Origin: Alopecurus myosuroides
Taxonomy: Eukaryota > Streptophyta > Magnoliopsida > Poales > Poaceae
Direction: 5' to 3'
Assembly (NCBI GenBank): GCA_028641055.1
Contig: CM054057.1
Span: forward strand, 402,060,814-402,124,813
Length of the DNA: 64,000 nt
This document shows positions 48,195-61,100 of the stretch, in pieces. Within the stretch, counting starts at the first letter, position 1; every line of letters begins with the position of its first letter. A model generated the notes under the pieces. That model did no database searches. It was not told the DNA's origin and was given only the letters and a program-made list of their open reading frames with translations. A program made the position numbers and the translations under genes.

Positions 48195-48575
48195 CCTGGT
48201 TCTTCACCTATTGTTACACATGATGATGTTGCTGCTAAAGATAATGGAGTGAGACTTGGACCAATGACAAGATCAGGGACCAAGCTATTAGAACAATAGG
48301 TGAATTCACTCCTATTAGAATATGATGTTTATAATTGTGAGAATTTTATACTACCTAAATCTATGCATTTGTGTATGATTAGGTTTATTGATAACACAAG
48401 CATTAAGGAGGGAGAGGAGCAACCAAGAATGGAGGAACACATGGAAGATGGTGGCTATGATGATACAAGAGAGAAGGAGGAGGAGGGAGCTGAAGGAGAA
48501 GCAATTGAGGGCAGGAAGGACAAGTCCTTGGTTGCACCAGCCCCTCTACAATGGGGCGCATTAGAGCATGATTAG
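48195..48575 (+). pseudogene. C-terminal tail of a Gypsy polyprotein, one in-frame TAG
   Basis: The frame reads VRLGPMTRSGTKLLEQ, then TAG (48297-48299), then VNSLLLEYD, ENFILPKSMHLCMIRF and an acidic Glu-rich end, with a stop at 48573-48575. The GPMTR...VNSLL and ILPKS..LCMIR pattern is familiar from the end of grass Gypsy polyproteins, downstream of integrase. The rest of pol is missing; the piece starts abruptly after the Athila-like spacer. The in-frame TAG replaces a residue that is usually Gln or Glu. Confidence 0.55.
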
Positions 48576-48823
48576 GGGCAAAAATGACATGTCCTTGCAT
48601 GTCCCAATCGAAGTCTTAGTATGGCTTGTGTGCCAAAGTGACCGAACCCCTCAAGGGGTCGGTTTGTATCCAATTGATTGAGTCCAACCTTAGAACCCGA
48701 GTCCAAGTCGAGTTGGAATGTGTTCTTGCGCAAGACCACTTGTGGCCGCACCCATACCCTAGGCTGCAGATTAGAAAGATTAGACTATGTTAAACATAAA
48801 CCCTAGACCTTAGGATTCGAATT
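48576..48823 (+). other. 3' untranslated segment before long LTR copy II
   Basis: Non-coding sequence links the pol tail to the LTR start (48824). No clear polypurine tract is visible immediately before the LTR (ACCTTAGGATTCGAATT). Confidence 0.4.
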
Positions 48824-51800
48824 TGTAACGGCCCAATTTTGGAAGACATGAAAAACTTGTTTTCAATAACCCAAAAATCAGGGCCAACAAAAACTTTTTA
48901 ATATGTTTGACTTATGCGTGTGTTTCTTTTCTATTTGATTGTTGATTGTGTTTTTGTTTGAGTTTGTTAACAACTAACATTAAAACCAATGATCATAACT
49001 TACTTAAAAACACAACCCTTGTGATCATGTCATGACAAGAAAGCTTATCATCTTCATGCATCACACTCTTTTGGGAAAAACCTTTTTGAAAATGTTTTGA
49101 TTTTAGAAGAAACCCCAAAGGCCAAGTTTTGAGGAAACAAAATAAATTTCCAAAACTATATGAAAATTATTTTGGAGCTAATCATCTCAATCTGTTTTCA
49201 ACCAAGATGTTTTTGCAAGTATTTCAAAAACCCCCTTCTCACTTCCTTCTTTTGCAGAAACAATAAGAGGGGACTATGTTACCCCTGTGTTCTACCTCAA
49301 TTATATTATTTTGGAAATAACAACTTTTGAGATGAACTTCTTTACAAAATCCTATTGTAATGGTATGTCTTGATCACTACCTAAAATTTAACACATGAGG
49401 AAACATCCTGGAAATTAATTTGAAGAACTCAGTTGTTTTGAGTGATCTTGTGTGTCTTGTTATTTTATCTGCATTGTTGTGTGATCTTATCTTGTGTTTG
49501 CTTGAAGTATTTATTTATGTTTCTTGATTAATGTGTGTTGTTCTAAGTAAATAAAACCTTTTAATAACAAGATTAAACATCAATGTCATATTCCATCATA
49601 TGTCCATCTCATACTCTATTTTCTTAAAAACTTCCAACCTTGGAGACATGCCTTTATATCAAATGTTGTTCTATTCATCAATGTACCCTCATCTATATCA
49701 TGTTTACCATATATACTATCTATCCAAGTTGTTATCTTGGATATTGAAACTCTTTTGTATCATCTATCAAAGTCCTTTAGAAGGCATCCCTAAATATTGG
49801 TCATATCCCTGTTATCTTGATGCACTTTTCCTGTGATACTCAAAATCACCCCTTATTGTTTTCAGGCCAAATGAACCTACACTTGTCATCTCCTTGACCT
49901 ATACATAACCTCCATATGGTCCATTTATTTTCCAATGGCCATTTAATTATTCTTCTCTCTTGGTTTTTAGCCTATTAAATAAACTCTTGTTTACACCCTT
50001 TTTCCACTTGTGGTCTCTAATACTTTCAAAAGAGTTGTTTATTAAAAATCACTTTTGATACCTATATTATGTACTCTATCATCCCAAATCAAAATTATTT
50101 GTTTTAAAAGCATTTTACTATTTATTATTTTCCATTTTCCAAAAGGCCAGAAATGGACTTTGAAATATTTTGTGAAGAAAAGTATTTCCTAAAATCGTGG
50201 AAAAATTACCCAACATGCCTATGTTCATGTGGGACTTATTTATGCAAAAACATTTGGAAGTCGTGTTTAAAATTTTGGAGAAAACATTTAAAAACCCTTT
50301 CTGCCATTTTTGAATTCTCAAAAGTTTGTGAAAAAAATGTTTTTGGAAAATCTTGAGACCACCATCCCTAGACTCAATTTTGCACCCTCTATCCAATGGA
50401 CATGGTATTTCATATCTGTTCTATTCAAAATTTTGGTGAAAACAATGAAAAACCTCCACTGGTTATATTGGACATTGTTGGGTTCATCCATGTGTTGACC
50501 AATTATTACACTCTCTCTACCTCTCTCCTGCTCTGAGAGATGGAAAATATCTATCCTCACCTACTGGACATGGTCTACCCACCCATCTCTCTATCTCTCC
50601 CTCTAGCTCATCCACCAACATGAGGACAAGGATGGTGATCAACCCCTCCATTTTTCTACTCCATTCCCTCAGTCCATTCCAGGTCGAGCCCCTGCGCCAC
50701 AGGGCTCCTAGTGCAACATGTGATCTCCCTGGAAGAGCCCTCCCCCTATCCTTGTCTCCTTCCCTCTCGGCCATGAGCTGGCCTTGGTGTCCAGAGCGTG
50801 CTCTCCACGTCCCTCGCGTTCCGCCACTTGGAACGCATGCCTGAGCTCAGAACCTTGTCAACTAGCTCCTCTAGCTCCGCAGAAACTCGCCCGTGATTTC
50901 CATTTGCCTCCTCTCACACTCCTTCCTCCTTTGCTCTCTGTCGAACACCTGCGGGTGCCGGCAATGTCACTCCGCTCCCGCTCGCCTCGACCCTCCTCCT
51001 TCCAATACCTCTCTCCTGGAGGACCTCCTGACCACGGTGACACTCCCTGACCATCTCCCAGCACCTCATTGCGCTCGAGCAAGCGAGCCCGTGTCCACCA
51101 TGGTCGCCGAGCGCCGTGCTCTGCGGCTAAACCTCCCCGAGCAATCCCCTTGCTTCGCACCTTGTCCACCCACCTCCTAGTGCCTCTAATCGAGCCCTCG
51201 GAGCAAAAGCCCCCTCCCATTCTCTCTACATCGCCGGAATCCAACCGGAGCAATCCGCTAACCACTACTCGTCGAGCCGTGGCCACATGGTGTTTCTTCC
51301 TCCTCTTTCTTCTCCCCTACGTCCCTTGGGTACTCGCAACGCTCGTGCCCCTCCTAATTTTTACTTTCACTCACTGCAGGGCCGCCGCCATCCATGATTT
51401 GGATCACCCGCCGCGGGATCTCGTCGAATCCGGGCATGCTGACATTCCCAGCAAGCTCCTGTGGGGGCACGTGATTCGCGACATCTCCCTGGTCCTCCTC
51501 GACGTTTCGGCGGTTCCAGGAGTGGCCGAGAGCGCACCACGGCAATACTCCGGCGAGCCTCCGCCTCGGACCGCCGTACCCTCTGTTTCCACCGCCCGCT
51601 TTTTGTCATCGCCGGCCTGGATCGACGTGGGCATCCGAGGACCCTCAGATCTGCATCCTACGGCCCCCTTTGAATCAGGGCCCTTTAAATCTCACGCGTT
51701 GGTCGCGGATCGGACGGTAACTTACCGTTTCGCCACGCGCGCGCACGCCAGCGGGCCGGCCTGCCTTGCGCGGCCCATCCACCTCGCAGATCTGGCATGT

Positions 51801-54800
51801 TATTCATTTTTTCTCTGCAGGTTAATCCTTTTTCTGGATATCTATTTTCTGGTGCTTTACTTTAAATCGATATGAAAATGTAAATGAGCAAATCTTGCCA
51901 AACTAAAAATCACAAGTGTAGATCTACTAATTCCTAACCATCCCCAACTTGTAGATCTGCATTTTGTGGTATATTTTAGGAGAAATAAAATAAATGGCAG
52001 AGACACTCATTAACACCATTTCTTTATTAACTTGAGTTTTATGTATCTATCTGTTACAGTTGACCTTGTGCTTACTTGAGTTGTGGTGTGAAAATGACAT
52101 GCATGTTAGTTTTAGGCCAGAGAGCACTTCTGTGAATTGTTTGATTTTATTGGTGATGCTTTTCTATGTGAATCCACTTGGGTTGGTTTTCTAGTGACTA
52201 GGAGAACCTTATACTAGATTTGCATGATATTAGGAGTTACAGAATAGGATTTATGCAATATTTAGTGTTTAGCCATTTTCTGCATATTATTGCTAGGCCT
52301 TTATTAAATTGTGTGTTATATTGTTTTTGTTATAAAATTGAATCCTAGCATGTGTAAGGTATTAATACATGGTTGAGATGTGTTTTGAGTGATTCATTAG
52401 CATGATAGGGTTTGGGTGTGGAAAACCATGTTTGTTATAGTTTTATTCTCATATGGGTGTTTTTCCTAGTAATAATAGGTTAAATTGTTGTTATTCTTCA
52501 TATTGCTATGATAACTTGAATAAATTCTTTAGTATTGTTTTACATGGCATATCTACTGTTATTATAGCATATTATACTTGCTTTCATGCTTGAGTGAGAT
52601 CAAGATTAAATAGTCTTGCATGATAGTTTTAGATGATTTTCTGCCATAGTTGCTTTTTGCATGTTAATTTTTGAGGCATTGATTAGATTGTTATTTTGTT
52701 ATTACTAGCATGTCTAGGTGTTGTTTTCTCTGTTATTTGGATGCCATCTTACAGATCCATCATGTTATAATAAATCATGTTTGATGATCTCTTATGGTTA
52801 TGCATGTATGCATGTCTAAATGGCCCTTTTTCATCTCTAGTTTTAGTAGTCTTTTGCTCCATGATTATTTTCATGTATTGAGTGATGCCATGATATGATT
52901 GGTATTGATTTGTCTCTGTTATTAGGTTGCTTAGCTACTGGTTATATTATTTCTCCATCTTTAGAAAAGCATGTGTTACTATGGGCTTGTAGTATTGCTT
53001 GTTAATATTTTCCTATGCATGTGTATGTGTTCCTAGGTTGTTTTCTTGTTATTTTTCTCATCCTCATGAATGACCAGAGAGTCATTTAACCTTATTTGAG
53101 CATGATATGAGAGTGGCACACCCACTGGAGTCATACCATTTTGGTTGAGGATCCATAACACCAATTCTAGTGTTATTCGTGTGTATTGTCTATGTCTGTT
53201 TTGCTTGATGGTGTGCACCCTAGTACCATTGTTTGTGAGTGTAATTGTTTGATGAAATGCTTGCTGTATGTTTACTTTTTGTCTAGTGCTTGCCTTTTTT
53301 TGGTTCTGATTGGGTGTTTTCCTTTTTGTGTTTACGACGTTAGATAACGAAGACGGTATTATTTCCCGGAGAGGTTTTTATTGCAACTCTTGTTTATTTC
53401 AAGAGCAAGACCAAAACCAGTGCCAAGGCAAGACATTCTAAATGCTTGTTGTTGTTTTACTTATCAGTATCTATCATGCATGTTCTACTTCTGAAGTTTT
53501 ACAAAAGTTTGATTCAAAAACTATTCTTTAAGTGGACTATACCACTATCTATTTTTATGTATCTAATATGCTATACCCACTATATAATGTTGGTGTTACC
53601 AAGCCCTTTAGACATTTTAGTATCATCACTTAACCAACTTAAGTCCCCTAGTGGACATTTTAACTTGATGTTTTTGGAAAGCAAAAGCTTGGAAAAACCC
53701 CGAGGAAAGGTGGGACCTTGTCCGAGGGAGGTTTGTGAAGAAGGAAATGTTTTCGACTTGTTTTCCAAAAATGACACATAAGCTAGTCTTCGCCGGACAA
53801 CCAAGACGTGCTTCCACATTACCCCAATATGGGAACGGGGTCTAGCTAATTGCTTTTCGGTGTTAGTCTGTGTCTACCTCAAAGTGCTATAGGGGTTAGA
53901 GTCCCCCGAACCGAATTGTCGCCGGGAGGGAGAAACGGGACATTCATAGTGTGGGATTAAGTTCACTACCGGTTGCAGCAATTGGGTCTCCTGCCATGGC
54001 GGTGTGTTGTCAGGGGAAACCGGATCGATACGGCTGACTCACTCGGTGCCGGGGAGAACAAACCCAGTTGAAGAGGTAGTCATTTACTAGCACTGACATA
54101 GTGGATGGTTAGGACCATATATCCGATGTTTGCATACTGTCTCGGACAGTCAGAGGTTGTTCACGGCGGATGTACTGGATCTTGTGGATTGTGTACACCT
54201 CTGCAGAGTAAAACTATTCAGAATAGCCGCGTCCTCGGATATGGACAGTTGAATGGCCATGTAGCTAGCATTGTGTCAATGTTTTCAAAAAGCTGGAAAA
54301 GTGTTTTGGAACTTGTACCTGGGAGGTACGTTGAAAGGGAATGATTGTACCTTTGAGGTACCGGATAAATGATGATCTTGAAGATGTGATCTTCCAAGAA
54401 GTTTTGCAAAGAGAAACTTTTATTCTATTTAAAATGCTTTATCAAAACCTTGTGGACATGCTATATCTACAAGAGAAATAAAATATCTTTTGAAGTATGT
54501 TCTTCAACAAAAACAAATAAAACATGTGCAACCATGATATGTCTTAAATTCATCATGGCTAGTTGAACCTTAACTACAGCCTTCCTACCACCTATATATA
54601 TGCATACTTGCATGTTTGGCTTTCATTTGGGGTGTCTTGCGGAGTACATTCAAACGTACTCACATTGGTTTCGTCCCTGGCTATTGTCTTAGCCAGACTT
54701 TGAGCAGAAACCCGGAGAACCTGAAGAAGATGGTGTCGCTGACAGCTATGCGAACTAGGAACGTCTCCGAGTCAGTAGCCTGTAGGTAGTCAAGGCGTGA

Positions 54801-55287
54801 CTTGGGTTTACCACGAGTGTGTTTTGTAGATTTCCGTTGTTTCTAAGTGTGTGTTCCTGCCCTGCGTGGCAGTTGTTTTCAACTGAGTCATGTGACCAGT
54901 TTTGTAAGTCATGTATTCGTGTAGTGGATGTTGTAATCTGCAATGCCAACTCGAGTATGTTGTTCACGACTAAATGATCATGGGATCGTGAATGTATGCA
55001 TACTGGAGGTCTCGGACTGCTAGTCTGGGGTCCCCACAGAATTGCTCCTTGTGAGCATTCGTCTGAAAGTATGTTACCATTGCAAAATTGCATGCTACCT
55101 GTTGTTCCACTGGGAATAAGACGGTACAGGACCACCTCATAGTCGGTGGCTACGTCGTGCAAGTGTGTGGAGTTGAGAATATCCATTGGGTTGCAAATTG
55201 TTGCATTGGCATCAAGGATCAGTGAGACACGAGTTATCAGACAAGTTATCGGAGAGTTCATCGAGAAGATTGGGCCACCCCTTATCA
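48824..55287 (+). repeat. Long LTR copy II, about 6.46 kb
   Basis: It begins TGTAACGGCCCAATTTTGG and ends CACCCCTTATCA, giving TG/CA ends. Its layout is an AT-rich start, a GC-rich block (50600-51800), then CTCTGCAGGTTAATCC and T-rich DNA to 53330, GACGTTAGATAACGAAGACG (53339), the CCGCGTCCTCGGATATGG block (54227) and a U5-like end. It is the only copy with both ends in the window. The 268-aa frame at 51069-51875 has no family signature, overlaps open frames on the other strand and is not called as a gene. The LTR is followed by a possible methionine-type primer site. Confidence 0.65.
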
Positions 55288-55289
55288 TC

Positions 55290-55297
55290 TTGGTATC
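55290..55297 (+). other. Possible primer binding site start (tRNA-iMet type), interrupted
   Basis: TTGGTATC three bases after the LTR end matches the first part of the common TGGTATCAGAGC site; the next base starts the inserted LTR (TGATACG). The match is only seven to eight bases, so chance cannot be excluded. Confidence 0.35.
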
Positions 55298-56883
55298 TGA
55301 TACGTCTCCAACATATCTATAATTTCTGATGTTCCATGTTGATATTATGCCAATTGCTACATGTTTTCTCCCTTCTTTATAGCACTTTTACACGTTTTCC
55401 GGGACTAACCTATTAACAAGATGCCAAGTGCCAATTCCCTGTTTTCTCTTGTTTCTTATTTCGGAAAAGTTGTTCTGGAAATATTCTCGGAATTGGACCC
55501 CACGAATCCCGAAGTTCCTATTTTCCCCGGAAGCATCCAGAAGTCCGAAGAGGAGTCGAAGACGGGCACCAGGGGGCCCTCACCATAGCCAGGCGCGGGC
55601 CCCCCTTGGACGCGCCTGGGGTGGGTGAGGCCACCCTGGTGGCCCACCGACACTGCCCTTTCGCCTATTTATTCCCCTCTGAAGGAAAACCCCAAGCACC
55701 TGATGAAAAATCCTCGAAAATTTCCGTAGCCGCGTGGTCGTCAACCCTAGATCAGGGGGTTCTGAAGCTGTCTCTCAGCACCCTGCCGGAGAGGAGATCA
55801 TCACCGGAGGCCTCTTCATCACCATGCCTGCCTCTGGAGTGATGCGTGAGTATTTCATCCTTGGACTACGGGTCCATAGCAGTAGCTAGATGGTTGTCTT
55901 CTCCTCCTATGCCTCAATGTTTAGATCTCGTGAGCTGCCTAACATGATCGGGAGTGTTCTTATGTAATTCTATGTGTTGTGTTTGCTGGGATCCGATGAA
56001 TATTAAACTTATGTCAAGTTGATTATAGTCTTTATTGCATATGTTATTTGTGATCTTGCATGCTTTCCGTTGCTAGTGGTTGCTCTGGCCACGTAGTTGC
56101 TAGTGACTCCAAGAGGGAGTATTTATGCTCGATAGTTGGGTTCATGCATCCTTTTCGCCTGTGCTCGAGTGACAGAAACGTGACGGGGGAGGATGTGTTG
56201 TTGCCACTAGGGAGAATACAGTGGTGTGAGTGCCCGCGTGCACAATCATTGGTTACATTACACACATTGCTTAATGCGATTATCTGTTGCTTGCAACTTA
56301 ATACCTAAGGGGGGTCGGATGATAACCTAAGGGTGGATTATTAGTCATAGATGCAGTTGGATTACAGTCTATGTATATTGTTGTAATGCCCGCACTAAAT
56401 ATTATAGTAGTCTCATGTCATGAATGTGCACTACGGTGCAACCTCTATTTGTCAATTTCTTAGCTGTAATTTGTTCACCCAGCATGCTATCTTTTATGGA
56501 GAGACACCACTTGTGAACCTATGAGCCCCGGTCCATTTTCCTACACTGTTAGACCAACCACTAGAATTCCCTGATTTCTTTACTTACTGCAAGTATACAC
56601 CATTTTCCACATTATACATCTAATCTTTGTTTCCGGCAAGACCGGTGAGATTGACAACCTCACTGTACCGTTGGGACAAAGTATTTTGGTTGTGTTGTGT
56701 GCAGGTTCCGCGTTCTTGCTGACACCGGTGAGGCGCCATCACCACCGTCAGTGGCATCAACCTTCTGAAGGTCCTCTTTCTCCTACTGGATTGATAACCT
56801 TGGTTCTTAAGTGAGGGAAATTCTTACCGCTGCACTCATCACACCCTCCTCTTGGGGTTCCCAACACACATTCCATAGCAACA
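55298..56883 (+). repeat. Athila-like 5' LTR
   Basis: It begins TGATACGTCTCCAACATATC and ends TTCCATAGCAACA (1586 bp), followed 8 bases later by a primer site. A TATTTATT at about 55667 precedes the leader. It contains sequence very common in Triticeae LTRs, such as GGGTCCATAGCAGTAGCTAG and GTGAGATTGACAACCTCACT. It inserted just after long LTR copy II. Confidence 0.8.
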
Positions 56884-56891
56884 AGAATTTC

Positions 56892-56992
56892 TGGCGCCGT
56901 TGTCGGGGACTTAAAATTCATCATCATCAAGAAGTCTCCCCGTCAAGGCACCATCAAGGTGTAGCAAATAATTTCTGGCGCCGTTGCCGGGG
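56892..56992 (+). other. Duplicated tRNA-Asp primer binding site
   Basis: TGGCGCCGTTGTCGGGGA (56892-56909, one mismatch) and the perfect TGGCGCCGTTGCCGGGGA (56975-56992) lie 83 bp apart, each preceded by ATTTC. Only the first is adjacent to the LTR. Either could prime; the second matches tRNA-Asp fully. Confidence 0.8.
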
Positions 56993-57152
56993 AGAAAGAA
57001 GTCTGCTGGCAAGGGGAGTCTCTCACTCTCAACCTCTTTATTTTGTTTATTGTCTTGTTTTTATTTTTGTCTTGTTTTGCTTCTTTATATCAAAAACACA
57101 CAAAAAATTACTTTATAGCTGTTATTTATTTGCTTGCTTTTATTTTGCTAAA

Positions 57153-58189
57153 TTGAGTTCCTCTAAGAATACTAAGTTGTGTGACTTCACTAGCACAAAC
57201 AACAATGATTTTATTTGCACACCTATTGCTCCACCTGCTCCTACTGCTTCTTTCTATGAAATTAAACTTGCTTTATTAAATCTTGTTATGAAAAAGCAAT
57301 TTTCTGGTGCTAGTACCGATGATGCTGCTGCTCACCTTAATAATTTTGTTGAACTATGTGAGATGCAAAAATATAAATATGTGGATGGAGATATTATTAA
57401 ACTGAAATTATTTCCTTTCTCTTTGAGAGGAAGAGCTAATGGTTGCTATCTTTGCCTAGAAATAGTATTGATTCATGGACTAAGTGTAAAGATGATTTCG
57501 TTGGAAAATATTATCCTCCTGCTAAGATTATATCCCTGAGAAGTGACATAATGAATTTTAAGCAATTTTATAATGAACATGTTGCTAAATCTTGGGAAAG
57601 AATGAAAACTATGGTGAAGAATTGTCCCACTCATGGACTGACTACTTGGATGATTATACAAACCTTTTATGCAGGACTGAATTTCTCCTCAAGGAACCTA
57701 TTGGATTCAGCTCTTGGAGGTAACTTTATGTCCATCACTTTGGGCAATGCAACAAAGCTTCTTGATGATATGATGATAAATTATTCAGAGTGGCACACTG
57801 AGAGAGCTCCACATGGTAAGAAGGTAAATTCTGTTGAGGAAACCTCCTCTTTGAGTGAAAGTCTTGATGCTATTATGTCTATGCTTGTTAATGTTAACGC
57901 TCAAGTTGATCCAAATAATGTTCCTTTAGCCTCTTTGGTTTCTCAAGGTGAGCATGTTGATGTGAACTTTATTAGAAATAATAACTTTAACAATAATTCT
58001 TATAGAAATAATTTTGGTGGAAACAATTATAATCCCTATCCTCCTAATAGTGGTAGTGGTTATTCTTATGGTAGATCTGGAATGCCTAGTGAGAAAAGGA
58101 TTGTAGAAGTTGAAAAAGCAACTAAGAACTTTATGCAAATGCAATATGAACAAAATAAGTTGTTTACTAAAACTATGGAAGAGCAAACT
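57153..58189 (+). pseudogene. Athila-like gag, frameshifted and interrupted
   Basis: Gag forms the retroelement particle. The frame from about 57153 reads QFSGASTDDAAAHLNNFVEL and LKLFPFSLRGRA, then shifts by one base near 57440 into SLPRNSIDSWTKCKDDFVGK, HGLTTWMIIQTFYAGLN and LLDDMMINYSEWHTER. This is the Retrotrans_gag core in the Athila form (LFPFSLRDRA...W, SFxxKYFPP, QTFYNGL). It continues into an Asn/Tyr/Gly-rich stretch (residues near FGGNNYNPYPPNSGSG). A TTG stands at 57153 where a start codon might be expected; no clear ATG is nearby. At 58190 the coding sequence is cut by long LTR copy III, so no zinc knuckle, protease or pol follows here. Confidence 0.8.
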
Positions 58190-61100
58190 TGTCACACCCC
58201 AGTTTTTGGATTCTTGTACTATGCTCAAGAAGACAAAAATTAGGGCCAACAAATTTTTTTTAACAACATGATTGTTTGAACTAACATGTGTTTATGATCT
58301 TACTCATATTCTCAAAACAAGTTTTGTTTCATTATAAAACCAATACCAAAAGTTTCTGAAAAACATTCCTAATATTTTTCCTGATATTTTTCCCTGATGT
58401 TTTCCTATTATTACTTAAGTGGATGTTTATTCAAAGACTTGGATCATTCTTGTTTGCATCTCAAAACAAACTTTTAACTTTGTTGGATCCAAGAAAACAA
58501 GTTTCAAAATGAGTTATGAAAGATTTCTTTTAAGTTTTCTATGGAAAACATTTGCTGAAAATAAGGCCAAGTACTTGTTTTCTACCTTTGTTTTCACCAA
58601 GCTATAAATTGTTATTTTATGATTTCTTGACTTTTAATTAATCCTTGATATATGTACTACAAATCCCTAAGCTCACTTTTATTTTTGGATAAATAAAAAA
58701 CTATCTTTTGCTTGTTGTTTTTGTGGTATAAAATTAAGGCAGAAAAAGGCAGTTTTGAGAAACAGGTAAAAACAGAAAGTATACCTTTTTCCACATTGTT
58801 TTCATGGGCTTAAATTATTTCAAAATTGTTTTCAAAAGTTGTTTCTGAAAGTATATGACATGGTTAACAAGTCCATACTTTGAAAACAAATTTTGGGAAT
58901 CATTTGGACCCTGAAAACAAACCCAACTTTTTCAACTTTTAATCTGTTTTCAACACTCAGAAAATTTCTAAGTCATAAGACTGAATTTTTCAGTGGACAG
59001 TTAAGGATACACTTTTGCACATTAGTTTTCTTGATGTTCCCTTGATCTTTTGGAAGATTGACCAGGCCTAGTGTGTTGACCATAGTTCCTACTCGAGCGA
59101 GGATATTTTGGTAGCCTTCTAGAAGCCTTGTGGACTAAGATAAGAGAGGAGAGAGATGGTGACTAGGACAGGTATGGGCACACACATGTGTTGACCTATT
59201 TGGCTTGCCCACTTTCCCACTTGCACCCAATGGCCACCCCTGGCTTGCATCCTCGTCGATTTTACCTAGGGCACCAGTGCTCACCTTTGGAAGTGACCAA
59301 AAAGCCCACAGCACCCCAATGCCAAAGGTTGGCACCAACCCGATGGCCACGTTTGCACTCACCTCTGCTATAAGTGTCCAGAGGCCGTGCTCTTGCGCCC
59401 TGCACCTCCCTCACATCCCTCCTGCCTCCCCAAGCCATTTTCGAGCCCTGCCCAAGCCCCTAGGGCGTGCCCGAGCCGTGCACACGCCGACGGTGACCAC
59501 CACGGGCACGACACGGTACTGCTCGACCCGAGCCCCCTCTTCCTTTCCCTCTGCCCTCGTTAGCCTCCTCTAGCTCCCCTAAATCTCCCTGACAACCTCC
59601 CATGGCTTGATAGCCTGCAGGATGCCGCCGCCGTCCACCTCGCCGCCGCGATCACCACACAGAGCGCTGCCGCCTGAAGCCTCACCGAGCATCCACGACC
59701 ATCCCCCTCGGCGCCCTCGACCTGCTGCTACTCCCAGAGCCCGCGCCGTCCCCTCCCGAGCCCCACGGTGAGCTCCCCGAGCCATTCCTCGCCGTCGGCT
59801 GTCGAGTTTGTGAGAGAGAGGGTCGAGAGGAGGGAGACGCACTAGCGTTGTCGGATCTCTGATCCACGGTCGCCCTTGAACGCCCTTTTCCCGCGCCCGC
59901 GCTCGTGTGTCCAGCGCAGCTGGGCCGCGCAGCCGCCTGCTGGGCCGAAGCCACGCAGATCCGGCCCACGCTGTATTGCTTTTAATCATTTTTTTTACAG
60001 AAACATGTGCTTTTACTTTGGACTTGTATAAAATACAAGACCTGCAAAATAAAATCTGAGAAAATTCATGGACCTAAAGATATGAAATCTAAACCATATA
60101 AAATTTGCAGATCCATGTTTGGACCTTTATTTTGCGCACAAGAACTGTTTTGGCAAGGACTGTCTGTGAGAATGTTTTGAACCTAACTTTTAAAATATGT
60201 AACCAAATGGAACAAACTAAAACGTTCTGTATAGGTATTGAAAAGATCTATCCAATGCACCTAACCTCACATCAAGGTGGGCTATCATATGAAAATGCCA
60301 TCCAGTTTAGTAAAAGTCCAGTAAGCTCTTCTATGATTTTTAGAATGAGTTTAAAAATGATTTTTGGAGTAAATCCAATTGGATGAGCTTGGTATTGACT
60401 AGATCTATGTTTTACTACCTTATATTAATTTTGAAGCTCTAGATTAATTTTGGTGGACAGATCTAGAAACATTAGCTTTTCTGTTTTGTTTTCTTTGAGT
60501 GTTTTTGTTTGAAATGAAATGTTTGGTTGATTTAATCTTGCTTCCTAGCATGTATGGAGTTGTTAGGACTTGTTTTTAAGTGGTTTTATTATAGTACATC
60601 TACCTTAGAAAGTGTGTGCATGATTGGAAACTCAAATAAAAATGAAATAGCATTGGTTGCTTTCTAGTTTTATTATTTCGACTTTTTGTGGGAGCTAGAT
60701 CTTTGTGTGCTTGCTTTAATAAATTTTGTGCTATGTTTGCTATGGATCCAGTACCATTTTGGTACTGTTACTTTGAAGTTAATGCCTCTGTTAGCTTGCA
60801 TGTTCTTTTCTAGCAAAGCATGTGCAGGTCTTGTTATTTAGTTTGCACTAGTATTGTTTTCACTTGAATAAATAGCTTTGTATTAATTATCTTGTATGCT
60901 AATTTTTTTCATGAGTAACCAGAGGATTAGTACATATTTTGCCTTGTTATTAGTGGGCCCATAACCCACTGGTCCCATTGCATCTTGGTTGTGGATGAAA
61001 ATTCCCAACCATGCACATGTGAGAAATTAACATGTTTTAATTATATGATTGATTGCTATTTTTCCACCATGGAAAATATATTTGTTTGTTTTCACTTATG

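Noticed and set aside
51069..51875. 268-codon open frame in the GC-rich part of long LTR copy II
   Set aside because: Pro/Arg/Ser-rich, no family signature, overlapping open frames on the other strand, and the homologous blocks in copies I and III do not keep the frame.
54105..54344. Frame with VLGYGQLNGHVASI that recurs in the LTR copies
   Set aside because: The peptide recurs because the DNA block is conserved; upstream and downstream codons are not kept in frame.
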